Below, one piece after another: positions 18,301-25,887 of a DNA stretch of 64,000 nt. Source of the DNA: Christiangramia flava JLT2011. GTDB lineage: Bacteria > Bacteroidota > Bacteroidia > Flavobacteriales > Flavobacteriaceae. The DNA is taken from the NCBI RefSeq assembly GCF_001951155.1, contig NZ_CP016359.1:508501-572500 (forward strand), written 5' to 3'. Each line of letters starts with the position of its first letter. Positions within the stretch are counted from its first letter, which is position 1. A program made the position numbers and the translations under genes. The notes beneath the pieces are model-generated. The model was given only the letters and a program-made list of their open reading frames with translations. It was not told where the DNA came from and ran no database searches.

Positions 18301-19762
18301 TAATTGTTCCGTTATCATCGTTTACCGAAGGACTTTGAAAATTAAAAACAGCCCCACATTGGCCTGTATCATTTTCTAATTCAATAATTTCTGAAGGACA
18401 ATTCTGAAAAATTGGTGGAGTATCTGCCTCTTCAACAATAACTTTTACGATCGTGCTACAGGTACTTTCATTCCCCTGCTCATCAGTCACGGTTAACGTC
18501 ACTGTATTATCCCCTTCGTCATCTGCTGTAAAATTGTCCTTATCAATAGCCAGAGTGACGTCACCGCAAACGTCGTTAGAACCATCATCAATATCTTCCG
18601 CAGTTATATTTCTTGTTTCTGTGGAATTTAAGGTGATTTCAAAATCTGAAACACAAATGGCTTCGGGTGGCGTGATATCGGCAGTTGGTGATCTGCGATA
18701 CATCTCCAAATCAAATTCCAAACGAGACGGTACGAAAACAAAAATGTTTGTTCCAAAAACTTCTGAATTATCGACAAATAATTTGTCGCAATGATCGAAA
18801 GCTAGGTCTAAAGGAAAGTCGATATGATCTACAAATGATTTTTTATATATCTGATTTCTGTCAAAAATCTTGACTACAAAATCCTCATTTCTGATACCAT
18901 TGCGAATATCCCCCGCTAAATCCAGCAAATCCCCAATTCCTAAATCTTCATAATTAATGAAATCCTGAAAATCCACGCGCCCAGCGTATTCCAGAACATG
19001 TAGAAAATCAAGATCATCAACGGTTAATCCTGCAGGAGACTGCAAATTGGAAAGTGTCTTTATTAAATTAAGATTTTCATCAAACATCAAAACTTTCCCT
19101 CCGCCTCCCGCTTGACTCAAGAAGACATTTTTTCTTGAGTCAACCGCCACTCGAAATGGTTGATCTACGTTAGAATTATTGGTTGCTATACTCCCGTCCG
19201 TTCGGTAAACCCTTAACCTACTCAGTTCATCACTTTCACAACCAGAACCACTTTCGTTATATTCTGCTACGTACAAGTTATCTTCCAGATCAAATTCGAT
19301 CCCAATTGGTCTATAAAATGAAGTATAGTGAGTTTCTACCAATTGCCCTTGTTGATTGAACTCTTTTACTTTTCCGTTGGTACTACAGCTTCCGCTTTCA
19401 TCATAGTCGGCTATATAAACGTGGTCCTGAGAATCAATAGCGATATCCAAGGGATTATTTAGCTGGTTGGAAGCTATGAATCGTGATTTAATGAGGTTTC
19501 CGTTATTATCCCTTTTATCTACACCATTCCCAAAAGATAGTGTATACACATTCCCTTGCGAGTCGATTGCGATAGCGATGGTCATATCTTCCAAATTAGT
19601 ATCTGAAACCCTTACAGTTGGAAGATCCTTATCACCAAGCCAGATGTAAGATGGCACTGTATAATTCTGCCCAAAAGAATTTTGAAACAGGAATAGCAGA
19701 AGAAAAAGCAGGAGCATCCTGCGCGAAGCGCCCTTGGAGAACCAATATCTTACTGCATGCAT
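15329..19762 (-). CDS. Large secreted multidomain protein (NHL-like, HYR and cadherin-like repeats) with T9SS sorting domain
   Basis: The protein is about 1477 residues from the ATG at 19762. The frame is open to 19888, but the ATG at 19762 gives a basic N-region followed by LLLFLLLFLFQNSFGQ, a signal peptide, and a TATCTTTA -7-like sequence lies just upstream. The N-terminal third has NHL/beta-propeller-like repeats (IAIDSQGNVYTLSFGNG, IAIDSQDHVYIADYDESG). Several HYR-type Ig domains follow (TVTDEQGNESTCS, VTDAAGNENSCSFTVTV). Three tandem cadherin-like repeats share ILANDNDPNGD and DGSFTYTP cores (about 16080-16960). The C-terminus (VYPNPNSGSFKV to the end) is a type A sorting domain for type IX secretion. 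It is probably a surface or released adhesin; the ligand is unknown. Confidence 0.92.
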   Translation of the reverse strand: MHAVRYWFSKGASRRMLLLFLLLFLFQNSFGQNYTVPSYIWLGDKDLPTVRVSDTNLEDMTIAIAIDSQGNVYTLSFGNGVDKRDNNGNLIKSRFIASNQLNNPLDIAIDSQDHVYIADYDESGSCSTNGKVKEFNQQGQLVETHYTSFYRPIGIEFDLEDNLYVAEYNESGSGCESDELSRLRVYRTDGSIATNNSNVDQPFRVAVDSRKNVFLSQAGGGGKVLMFDENLNLIKTLSNLQSPAGLTVDDLDFLHVLEYAGRVDFQDFINYEDLGIGDLLDLAGDIRNGIRNEDFVVKIFDRNQIYKKSFVDHIDFPLDLAFDHCDKLFVDNSEVFGTNIFVFVPSRLEFDLEMYRRSPTADITPPEAICVSDFEITLNSTETRNITAEDIDDGSNDVCGDVTLAIDKDNFTADDEGDNTVTLTVTDEQGNESTCSTIVKVIVEEADTPPIFQNCPSEIIELENDTGQCGAVFNFQSPSVNDDNGTITPIRIDGNTDLTSGDLFPVGTTTITFQADDGVNDPVTCSFDIIVNDEEKPVIDCSAGAREITLAEGETYSIPDFESEIVFSDNCDSSLSYSQTPGEGTEINTTTEVNIMVTDAAGNENSCSFTVTVIEESPELQITNCPGPQTFEVDENCAYLIPDIAAMIETNIPEAVITQNIEAGFEVHGDLTLTITATYEDQTDTCEVQLLAKDSIAPSITCPSDQSETIGAGESFQLPNYVLQSDSSDNCAIASFQQVPEVGTQVTETTEVTLTVTDEDGNATSCSFTVNIEVTNEETLQINCPQNYTLQADANCNYFVPDFSTIVTTNIDGATIEQDQVAGTNFDPNSDPYLRVTATYEDQSDYCDIYLLPDDQIAPTAQCIQEYQVTLDEGETVEIDPLDLDGGSADNCGIASYALSQTQFSSADEGVQDIRFTVTDNFGNSDECTVAIRVVVNTAGNQAPLANPDMYETLMNTTLEVPAGQGILSNDSDPEGDDLNIVLIDQTSNGSLSLNDDGSFRYIPNEGFFGMDNFTYYINDGELDSETVEVSINVLQQENQRPVSLVDEYSTSVNTVLEISAPGVLANDYDPEGDEIFAYLNSDPTHGSVTLLEDGSFTYTPDPDFVGVDRFSYYATDGSGEGLATVTINVLDDSQGYPVANPDSYTTAFNTTLNISEENGILANDNDPNGDQIFAVLVDDVTNGTLELNADGSFTYTPNNGFSGEDQFTYHATDGQLNSGTVTVTIFVEAGQTGYFRCAEDLTIFLRENADFTVDITTLYSGNVEGINVEASQLVFGCEDIGESEITLTYSGAQNGSCVIPVTVLDRAAPDLQLRDMTLQIGSEGIATLRFEDIDNGSSDFCSDTVLYELSREEFTCDDLGENLVEVRATDEYGNTTTGTVIITVEGDNCGTLPPGTEYTFVYPNPNSGSFKVATPSDVSVTRMEVFDHRGRFIAGQDYKGDFMEYSMDIGPLQEAAYVLKIMTNKGMLVKRIIIKN

Positions 19763-19901
19763 CAAAACGGGGCAAATTGAGGTTTGCCGTAAAGATACGT
19801 ATTGTGTAAAAACAGTTCTTAAATTAATGCAAAGATTGCGCGAATTCTGGTAAGTAGTCTTTGATGAACTTTCTGGTAACTGGTTCATCTATAGGAAAGA
19901 G

Positions 19902-19942
19902 AAAAAATACAGTATCGCGGCACCGAGCCGCGATGCTGTATT
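19902..19942 (-). terminator. Rho-independent terminator downstream of rprY
   Basis: A 16-bp stem with one imperfect pair (19906-19921 with 19927-19942) has a GC-rich core CGCGGC and a 5-nt loop. On the minus strand it is followed by a T tract. It ends the rprX-rprY transcript before the T9SS protein gene. Confidence 0.9.
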
Positions 19943-19965
19943 CTCCCGGAAACTGAAGGTATGAA

Positions 19966-20688
19966 TTAAGCTTCGGTCTCCTCTTTATTTTTAACAACCA
20001 AACGGAATCCTTCTCCGTGGATATTCAGGATTTCCACGTTCTCGTCCTTTTTCAGGTATTTTCTCAATTTGGCAATATATACATCCATACTTCTAGATGT
20101 AAAGTAGTTATCATCTCTCCAGATTTTGGTAAGTGCAAGTTCCCTTGGCATCAGGTCATTTTCATGAAGAGCCAGTAGACGCAACAACTCATTTTCTTTT
20201 GGAGACAGTTTTTGTGGTTCCTCATCTCTAAAGGTTAAGAAACGTAGTTTGGAATTCAGGTGGAAATCTCCAATTTCGAATTCAAACTGCTTGCTGTCGG
20301 CTACACTGTCGGTCGCCTTGCGCTGCATAATAGCTTTGATCTTCATCAGCAGCACTTCGCTATCGAACGGCTTGTTCAGGTAATCATCTGCTCCAACTTT
20401 ATAACCCTTCAACACATCTTCTTTCATGGCCTTTGCGGTTAGGAAAATAATCGGGATTTCTTCATTCTTGTCCCTGATCTCTTTTGCCAGCGTGAACCCG
20501 TCTTTGTAAGGCATCATCACATCCAGGATACATAGATCGAAGTCGTCTTTTTTGAACTTTTCGAATCCTTCCATCCCGTTCTTCGCGTGAGTCACCTCGT
20601 AATCGTTCATGGCGAGATAGTCTTTTAAAACCGTCCCGAAGTTCGGATCGTCTTCTACAAGTAGAATTTTTTTGTTTTCAGTTTCCAT
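19966..20688 (-). CDS. rprY: OmpR-family response regulator, RprY-like
   Basis: The protein is 240 residues. The receiver domain (about 5-120) has the acidic pair in LLVEDDPNF, the phosphoacceptor Asp in LCILDVMMPYKDG (about residue 54), Thr in IIFLTAKA and Lys in DYLNKPFD. The C-terminal winged helix (about 135-232) has LSPKENELLRLLALHEND and SRSMDVYIAKLRKYL, typical of OmpR/PhoB DNA-binding domains. It is four bases downstream of its partner kinase gene. In Bacteroides, RprXY is linked to stress and membrane responses; the target genes here are unknown. Confidence 0.93.
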   Translation of the reverse strand: METENKKILLVEDDPNFGTVLKDYLAMNDYEVTHAKNGMEGFEKFKKDDFDLCILDVMMPYKDGFTLAKEIRDKNEEIPIIFLTAKAMKEDVLKGYKVGADDYLNKPFDSEVLLMKIKAIMQRKATDSVADSKQFEFEIGDFHLNSKLRFLTFRDEEPQKLSPKENELLRLLALHENDLMPRELALTKIWRDDNYFTSRSMDVYIAKLRKYLKKDENVEILNIHGEGFRLVVKNKEETEA

Positions 20689-20692
20689 ATAT

Positions 20693-22270
20693 TTAAGATA
20701 TTAGTGGTAGTTTAATTATGAATGTACTTCCTTTTCCTTTTTCACTGATCACCGTGATTTCTCCGTGGTGGTCCTTAATGATCTGCTTGGCGTAGGCCAG
20801 ACCTAACCCATGTCCTTTTACATTATGAATATCACCGGTATGTTCCCGGTAAAATTTGTCAAAAATCTTTCGCTGTACCTGCTTGCTCATCCCGGTTCCC
20901 TGATCCCGAATCTCACAGCAGATGTAATTCTTCACATTCGAGGTATACACATCGATCTTCGGTGATTCTTCGGAATATTTGATCGCATTGTCCAAAATAT
21001 TCACCAGTACATTGGTAAAATGGTCCTGGTTAGCGAGGATGGAGGAACGTAAAGCCCCGAAATGCGTCTGAATGTATCCGCCGCGGTCTTCCACGATCAA
21101 TTCCACATGGGTGATCGCATCCTTGATCATATCGTGCAGCTGATGCCGCTCTTTCTTAAGGTCCAGTTCGTTCTTTTCCAGTTTCGAGATCCGTAGCACA
21201 TTTTCCACCTGCGCGTGCATTCGCTTATTTTCATCCCGGATCATCTGGAGGTACCTGGAAACCTTGGAACTATCGGTAAAAATTTTCGGGTTCTTGATCG
21301 CATCCAGCGCCAGGTTAATGGTCGCGATTGGCGTCTTGAACTCGTGCGTCATATTATTGATGAAATCAGTCTTAATCTGCGAGATCTGGCGCTGCCTGAT
21401 CAATTGTGACAGGGCGCTGGAATAGGCAATGACGATGATCAGTGTAAAAATGATCGAAAGGCAGGCCATTAATATTACAGATGAAAGCACTTCTTCCTTT
21501 TTATTGATAAAGTTCACCAGCAACTGATACCCGCTTCCTCCAACGCGATCGGTGAACAACGGTACCGCATACGTCGCGGGATAATCCAGTTCAAAATCGT
21601 CTGAATGCAGATTGGTCGCTATGGAATTATTGTAGACGCCAAACTCGAATTCGGTATCCAGTTCTCGTTCCTTCAGTTCCCGGGCGAGCAATCTCCTGAT
21701 CTGGTCTTCTGAAACCCTCTTATGCACAGGCAGGCGATTCACTTCTTCTGCAATGGCGGAGCGCAAAATATCCTTTTCCACCTCTTCCATTCTCGAGACT
21801 CTTTCAATTTGCTGAATGCGCTGTCTCGAACTCAGATTGTTTCCGTCCAGCGTATTGTCGGCCATGATATCGGTCACCTTCTTTTTGATCATTTTGGTGA
21901 ACTGGATACTGTCCTGCGCAAACTGCAAAAATCCGGAAGAAACCTTATAATCTTCTTCCAGAATGGTTTCAGAATTAAAATAAGTTTCGTTTCGGCTATC
22001 GTCCTTACTGGAATAAAAATACTGCGTAGCAGTGATATTGTTTAACCTGCTATTGGTGCTATCCGGATCTTTTATCTGGAAATAGTATTTTTCAAATTCC
22101 CGGTTCTGGATCTCATTGGAGACATTCAGCAACGCCTGTTTGACATTGTAAGAAAACTGCTCTTCCCTATCGTCTATCGTGCTTTTAATCCAATATCCCT
22201 GGACAAAAATGATACCTATCAGGGACAAACTCATAAGGACCACCAGAAGGACAAAAAGCTTCTTGTTCAT
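20693..22270 (-). CDS. rprX: Sensor histidine kinase, RprX-like
   Basis: The protein is 525 residues. One membrane helix lies near residues 5-27 and a second near 262-285, with a periplasmic sensor domain between them. The dimerisation domain has the phosphoacceptor His in NNMTHEFKTPIATINLALDAI (about residue 308). The ATPase domain shows NILDNAIKYS (N box), IRDQGTGM (G1), FDKFYR (F box) and GHGLGLAYAKQI (G2). It autophosphorylates and passes the phosphate to RprY. A TAnnTTTG element lies only 5 nt upstream of the ATG, so the mRNA may be leaderless. Confidence 0.93.
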   Translation of the reverse strand: MNKKLFVLLVVLMSLSLIGIIFVQGYWIKSTIDDREEQFSYNVKQALLNVSNEIQNREFEKYYFQIKDPDSTNSRLNNITATQYFYSSKDDSRNETYFNSETILEEDYKVSSGFLQFAQDSIQFTKMIKKKVTDIMADNTLDGNNLSSRQRIQQIERVSRMEEVEKDILRSAIAEEVNRLPVHKRVSEDQIRRLLARELKERELDTEFEFGVYNNSIATNLHSDDFELDYPATYAVPLFTDRVGGSGYQLLVNFINKKEEVLSSVILMACLSIIFTLIIVIAYSSALSQLIRQRQISQIKTDFINNMTHEFKTPIATINLALDAIKNPKIFTDSSKVSRYLQMIRDENKRMHAQVENVLRISKLEKNELDLKKERHQLHDMIKDAITHVELIVEDRGGYIQTHFGALRSSILANQDHFTNVLVNILDNAIKYSEESPKIDVYTSNVKNYICCEIRDQGTGMSKQVQRKIFDKFYREHTGDIHNVKGHGLGLAYAKQIIKDHHGEITVISEKGKGSTFIIKLPLIS

Positions 22271-22275
22271 GCGGT

Positions 22276-22283
22276 CAAAAGTA
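22276..22283 (-). promoter_or_regulatory. Bacteroidota -7 element directly before rprX
   Basis: The minus strand reads TACTTTTG, an exact TAnnTTTG match, with its last base only 5 nt before the ATG at 22270. The predicted start of transcription is at or next to the start codon. Confidence 0.65.
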
Positions 22284-22288
22284 AGATT

Positions 22289-22326
22289 TTAACATTTAGA
22301 GATTAAAGTGTTTAACCAAATGTTAA
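22289..22326. repeat. Inverted repeat TTAACATTT/AAATGTTAA upstream of rprX
   Basis: A perfect 9-bp inverted repeat (22289-22297 and 22318-22326) has a 20-nt spacer. It lies between the coaE stop and the rprX -7 element, over the expected -33 region. It is a candidate operator, possibly for RprY autoregulation; this is inferred from position. Confidence 0.6.
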
Positions 22327-22334
22327 CAGAAGTA

Positions 22335-22928
22335 TTAAGAATTTTGACCTGCTTTTAAGATTTCTGTGTGGATAAGTTCAACCTGCTTTCTGGTTTCATC
22401 CAGATCGGTGTTTTCGATCACAAAATTGGCCAGCTCTCTCTTGCGTTCATCGCTCCACTGGTTATTCATCCGTGCCTGGATGGCTGCTTCGGAAGTCTGA
22501 TCTCGCTCGAGCAGCCGCTCTATGCGCTGCTCGCGAGGCGCGGTCACCAGGATGCTTTGGTCGCATTTCATGTAACCACCGGTCTCAAAAAGGATGGCGG
22601 CCTCGTATAAAACGTATGCTGATTCCTGCTCTTGCAGCCAGTTTTCAAAATCACTGGCAACGGCCGGATGAATAATGGCGTTAAGTTTCTCGAGCAGTTC
22701 TTTATCATGAAATACTTTGGAGGCTATAAAAGTTCGATTGGGCCCGGTTTCAGTATAGGCTTCTTCCCCAAAAATGGCAATCACCTGCCGCCTGATCTTT
22801 TCGGAAGTCGCCAAAAGTCGTTTTCCAGCATCATCTGCAATATATACAGGTATGCCCATTTCCTTAAAGAAACCTGCCACGGTGGTCTTGCCACTGCCTA
22901 TCCCGCCGGTTAACCCAATCACCTTCAT
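22335..22928 (-). CDS. coaE: Dephospho-CoA kinase
   Basis: The protein is 197 residues, the usual size. It phosphorylates the 3'-OH of dephospho-CoA, the last step of coenzyme A synthesis. The P-loop GLTGGIGSGKTT begins at residue 5. The lid and CoA-binding features include YIADDAGKRLL, LNAIIHPAVASDF (His-Pro motif), YEAAILFETGGY, and VTAPREQRIERLLERD. It overlaps the ybbR-like gene by 4 bp and lies upstream of rprX. The pantothenate-branch enzyme coaBC is also in this window, but in a different operon. Confidence 0.96.
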   Translation of the reverse strand: MKVIGLTGGIGSGKTTVAGFFKEMGIPVYIADDAGKRLLATSEKIRRQVIAIFGEEAYTETGPNRTFIASKVFHDKELLEKLNAIIHPAVASDFENWLQEQESAYVLYEAAILFETGGYMKCDQSILVTAPREQRIERLLERDQTSEAAIQARMNNQWSDERKRELANFVIENTDLDETRKQVELIHTEILKAGQNS

Positions 22929-23869
22929 CGCTTGATCACAAATTGAATTCGGCGTTCGTTGAGTCGCAAATTGGTGATCAATTCCGGTTTTTCCACCACT
23001 TTGGCGACCATAAAATCGTCCCCTTCATTGATTTCGCTGTAATCACAAACCACACGAAAATCAGAACGGTTGATCTTGTCGAAACGCTTCAGGTTCACCT
23101 GATAATATACCACCACCGACTTAGGAAAATAGGCCAAATTAAGGCCGTTCGGGATATTGATCACCTCCACCGGGATCTCCACGCTGCCTTCCGTGAATTT
23201 TTCTACCTTCTGAAAATACCGAACACTATTCTCATAAAAACTGATCTTTCCGTAGCCACTTGTGTCGAGTTTCACTTCGCCATCCAGGTCCTGATTGACC
23301 CTGGTAAGGTCCAGCTCCCTGGTTTTAATAGATTCAATCGTGTCTACCATCTTTTCGGGACCACTGATTTTAACCGAATCTGGAGTGACCCTTACCGGTT
23401 CATCGGCATTGTATCCTGCGGCATACGAAATATCGATATGCGGAACGATCCTGATCGTCTTTTCTTTTTTAAACTGAAACGGAATACGCACCTCATCCTG
23501 GATGATCCTGGAATTTTCCAGATCGATCTGTAACTGCTCCTTAATATCGGTTACGTGATCATCGATGCGGTAAACGAGGTCTGTGCCATCCACATTAGCT
23601 TTCGAAAGGTCAATGATCAGTTCCGGGTTGAAGATCTTAAAATAGTAAATACTGAAACCGGTTTCCTGCAGTTGCAGGCTGATATTTTCCGGCCGGTCTT
23701 CAGCAATGCTTTTATCCAGCGGAACGTTAGTATAGGTCACCGGGATTTCGATGAGCTGCGTATAGGTTTTGGAAAACTGCACCAGGAACCAGACCACGGT
23801 CGAAAATACGAGAAAGAAGCTGAAGGTTTTCAGACTCGATTTCTTGATCAGTTTTTTCTTCTTTGCCAT
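22925..23869 (-). CDS. YbbR-domain (CdaR-like) membrane-anchored protein
   Basis: The protein is 314 residues. A Lys-rich cytoplasmic start (MAKKKKLIKKSSLK) precedes one membrane helix at about 15-33. The rest is periplasmic and built from YbbR-like beta domains, with the recurring pattern IPVTYTNVP, VRVTPDSVKISGPEKMVDTI and VEIPVEVINIPNGL. In Firmicutes, YbbR/CdaR regulates the diadenylate cyclase CdaA; no cyclase gene is adjacent here, so that role is not supported by context. It is sandwiched between a glycosyltransferase gene (3-bp gap) and coaE (4-bp overlap). Confidence 0.85.
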   Translation of the reverse strand: MAKKKKLIKKSSLKTFSFFLVFSTVVWFLVQFSKTYTQLIEIPVTYTNVPLDKSIAEDRPENISLQLQETGFSIYYFKIFNPELIIDLSKANVDGTDLVYRIDDHVTDIKEQLQIDLENSRIIQDEVRIPFQFKKEKTIRIVPHIDISYAAGYNADEPVRVTPDSVKISGPEKMVDTIESIKTRELDLTRVNQDLDGEVKLDTSGYGKISFYENSVRYFQKVEKFTEGSVEIPVEVINIPNGLNLAYFPKSVVVYYQVNLKRFDKINRSDFRVVCDYSEINEGDDFMVAKVVEKPELITNLRLNERRIQFVIKR

Positions 23870-23872
23870 AGC

Positions 23873-24877
23873 CTATTTCTTAAAAAACAGTTTCGGGAAT
23901 GTCTTTTCCGGGTCTTTATGTTGCAGGTGAATGGCGATATAAGACTTCAAAAATCCCCATCCATAACCGCTGAATTGCGTAAAAATTGCCCGCACCACCA
24001 GTAAGCCAATATAGAAACTTTTCTGTTTTATCGCAGCGTCTAGTGCCGTGACCAGAAAATAAATCGCGTATAAACCTATTAAAAAAGGATAACCCAAAAC
24101 GAACAGAAATACTGAAAATATCAGGCCAAGAATGAAAACCAGCGGAAACCAGTAAGTGATCTTTCCAGTTCCAGGGTGCCATTTATTTAAAATTGGCCGT
24201 ACCATTCCGAATTTCTGAACCTGAAGATAAAATTTTTCCCAGTCGATCCTTCTTTTATGAAAAACCCTGGCCTCCGGAATCAGACAGGTTGAAAACCCCA
24301 GTTTTTTAAGCCGAAGACTGAGATCGGGATCCTCACCCGGGTGAATACTGCCAAATCCGCCGCTTGCTTCAAAAGCTCTTCGGGCAATCCCCATATTGAA
24401 GCTTCTTGGCTGGAATTCATCCACCGCTTTTTTTCCGCCGCGAATTCCACCAGTGGTGAAAAACGAAGTCATACTATAGTCAATAGCCTTTTGAACATCG
24501 CTGAAAGACGGATGTGAAGCATCTGGCCCGCCAAAACAATCGCATTTAGTAGTTTGCAGAAAAGAGTGAACTTGCTGAAGATAATCTGGCGGAAGGATCA
24601 CATCGGAATCCAGAATGATGAAATAATCGCTTGCGGCCTGGCGCATCCCGAAATTCCTGGAATCGCCGGGACCAGAATTCTTTTTGAAAAAATAGCGGAT
24701 CTTCAGTTTTTCTGAAAATTGCTCACAGACCAGGTCAGCCTTTTCCGAAGAGCCGTCCTCAATAATGAGAATTTCATATTCCGGAGCATTTTCCAGCGAA
24801 AGCATGCTTTCCAGCAATTCCCTGACCTCCTGCGGGCGATTGTAAACCGGAATAACGAATGAATACAGGGGCTGCAT
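23873..24877 (-). CDS. Family 2 glycosyltransferase with membrane segments
   Basis: The protein is 334 residues. The GT-A domain shows FVIPVYNRPQEV near the N-terminus, EILIIEDGSSEKA, a DSD metal motif in FIILDSDVILPP (about residue 94), and GEDPDLSLRLKKLGF as the acceptor-site ED motif. C-terminal hydrophobic stretches at about 238-262 and 266-300 suggest two or three membrane segments. It transfers a sugar from a nucleotide donor to a lipid or polysaccharide acceptor; neither can be named. It heads the ybbR-coaE transcript and follows the fabI terminator. Confidence 0.92.
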   Translation of the reverse strand: MQPLYSFVIPVYNRPQEVRELLESMLSLENAPEYEILIIEDGSSEKADLVCEQFSEKLKIRYFFKKNSGPGDSRNFGMRQAASDYFIILDSDVILPPDYLQQVHSFLQTTKCDCFGGPDASHPSFSDVQKAIDYSMTSFFTTGGIRGGKKAVDEFQPRSFNMGIARRAFEASGGFGSIHPGEDPDLSLRLKKLGFSTCLIPEARVFHKRRIDWEKFYLQVQKFGMVRPILNKWHPGTGKITYWFPLVFILGLIFSVFLFVLGYPFLIGLYAIYFLVTALDAAIKQKSFYIGLLVVRAIFTQFSGYGWGFLKSYIAIHLQHKDPEKTFPKLFFKK

Positions 24878-24885
24878 GAAATTAT

Positions 24886-24913
24886 AAAAAAACCGGCTGA
24901 AGACTCAGCCGGT
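24886..24913 (-). terminator. Rho-independent terminator downstream of fabI
   Basis: ACCGGCTGA pairs perfectly with TCAGCCGGT (24892-24900 with 24905-24913) around a 4-nt loop. On the minus strand it is followed by seven T. Confidence 0.9.
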
Positions 24914-24923
24914 AGTTGGTGGT

Positions 24924-25745
24924 TTATTCTGAATCTTTTGTAAAGGCTTCCATCACTTCCTGGCTCACACCGGTATTGGAGAAACCTCCATCGTGGTATA
25001 AATTCTGAAGCGTCACTTTCCTAGTAAGATCAGAGAATAAGGTAAGCGTATAATCAGCACATTCCAGCGCAGTCGCGTTTCCAAGTGGAGACATCTTTTC
25101 AGCAAAGCTGATGAATCCATCAAACCCTTTTACTCCCTGCCCGGCAGTTGTTGGGGTTGGGGACTGCGAAATTGTGTTCACACGAACCTTTTTATCTTTT
25201 CCGAAGAAGTAACCAAAACTCCTCGCGATCGATTCCAGATACGCCTTGTTATCGGCCATGTCATTATAATCCGGGAAAACGCGCTGGGCCGCCATATAAC
25301 TAAGCGCCACGATGCTTCCCCACTCGTTCATCGCGTCTTTTTTATAAAGAACCTGCATGGTTTTATGGAAAGAAACCGCTGAAACATCCCAACCTTTGGT
25401 AGTAAAATCGTAGTTCATATCGGTATAATGATTCCCTTTACGAACGTTAACCGACATCCCGATGGAGTGCAGTACAAAATCGATCTTCCCGCCCAGGATC
25501 TCCATGGCTTTTTCCACAAGATTTTCCAGATCTTCCACCTTGGTTGCATCGGCAGGGATAATTTCAGAACCGGTCTTTTCAGCCAGATTCTTGATACTTC
25601 CCATTCGCATGGCGATAGGTGCGTTGGTCAAAACAAATGTTCCTCCTTCTTCATGAACTCTTTCAGCCGTCTTCCAGGCAATGGAATTTTCATCCAGCGC
25701 CCCGAAAATAATTCCTCTTTTCCCTTTTAACAGGTTATATGACAT
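24924..25745 (-). CDS. fabI: Enoyl-ACP reductase (NADH), FabI
   Basis: The protein is 273 residues. It reduces the trans-2 double bond of enoyl-ACP in the last step of each fatty acid elongation cycle. The Rossmann start KGKRGIIFGALDENSIAWKTAE has the FabI-type spacing. HSIGMSVN follows, and the active site appears as SYMAAQRVFPDYNDMADNK, with the catalytic Tyr and Lys separated by six residues. SPTPTTAGQGVKGFDGF is the substrate-loop region. It is a single-gene unit with its own terminator and a TATCTTTA -7-like sequence about 35 bp upstream. Confidence 0.96.
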   Translation of the reverse strand: MSYNLLKGKRGIIFGALDENSIAWKTAERVHEEGGTFVLTNAPIAMRMGSIKNLAEKTGSEIIPADATKVEDLENLVEKAMEILGGKIDFVLHSIGMSVNVRKGNHYTDMNYDFTTKGWDVSAVSFHKTMQVLYKKDAMNEWGSIVALSYMAAQRVFPDYNDMADNKAYLESIARSFGYFFGKDKKVRVNTISQSPTPTTAGQGVKGFDGFISFAEKMSPLGNATALECADYTLTLFSDLTRKVTLQNLYHDGGFSNTGVSQEVMEAFTKDSE

Positions 25746-25887
25746 GTGATTTTATTTTAGGGTTGTTAGCCTGTAAAGATAGGAAAGTTGATTGAATTGC
25801 GCCGAAACTTCGGCTTTTTACAACACAGTGAATTTTCAGAATAAGAAGAAACAGTCAACAAAAGGAAAACTAGCCAATTTCGACAGC

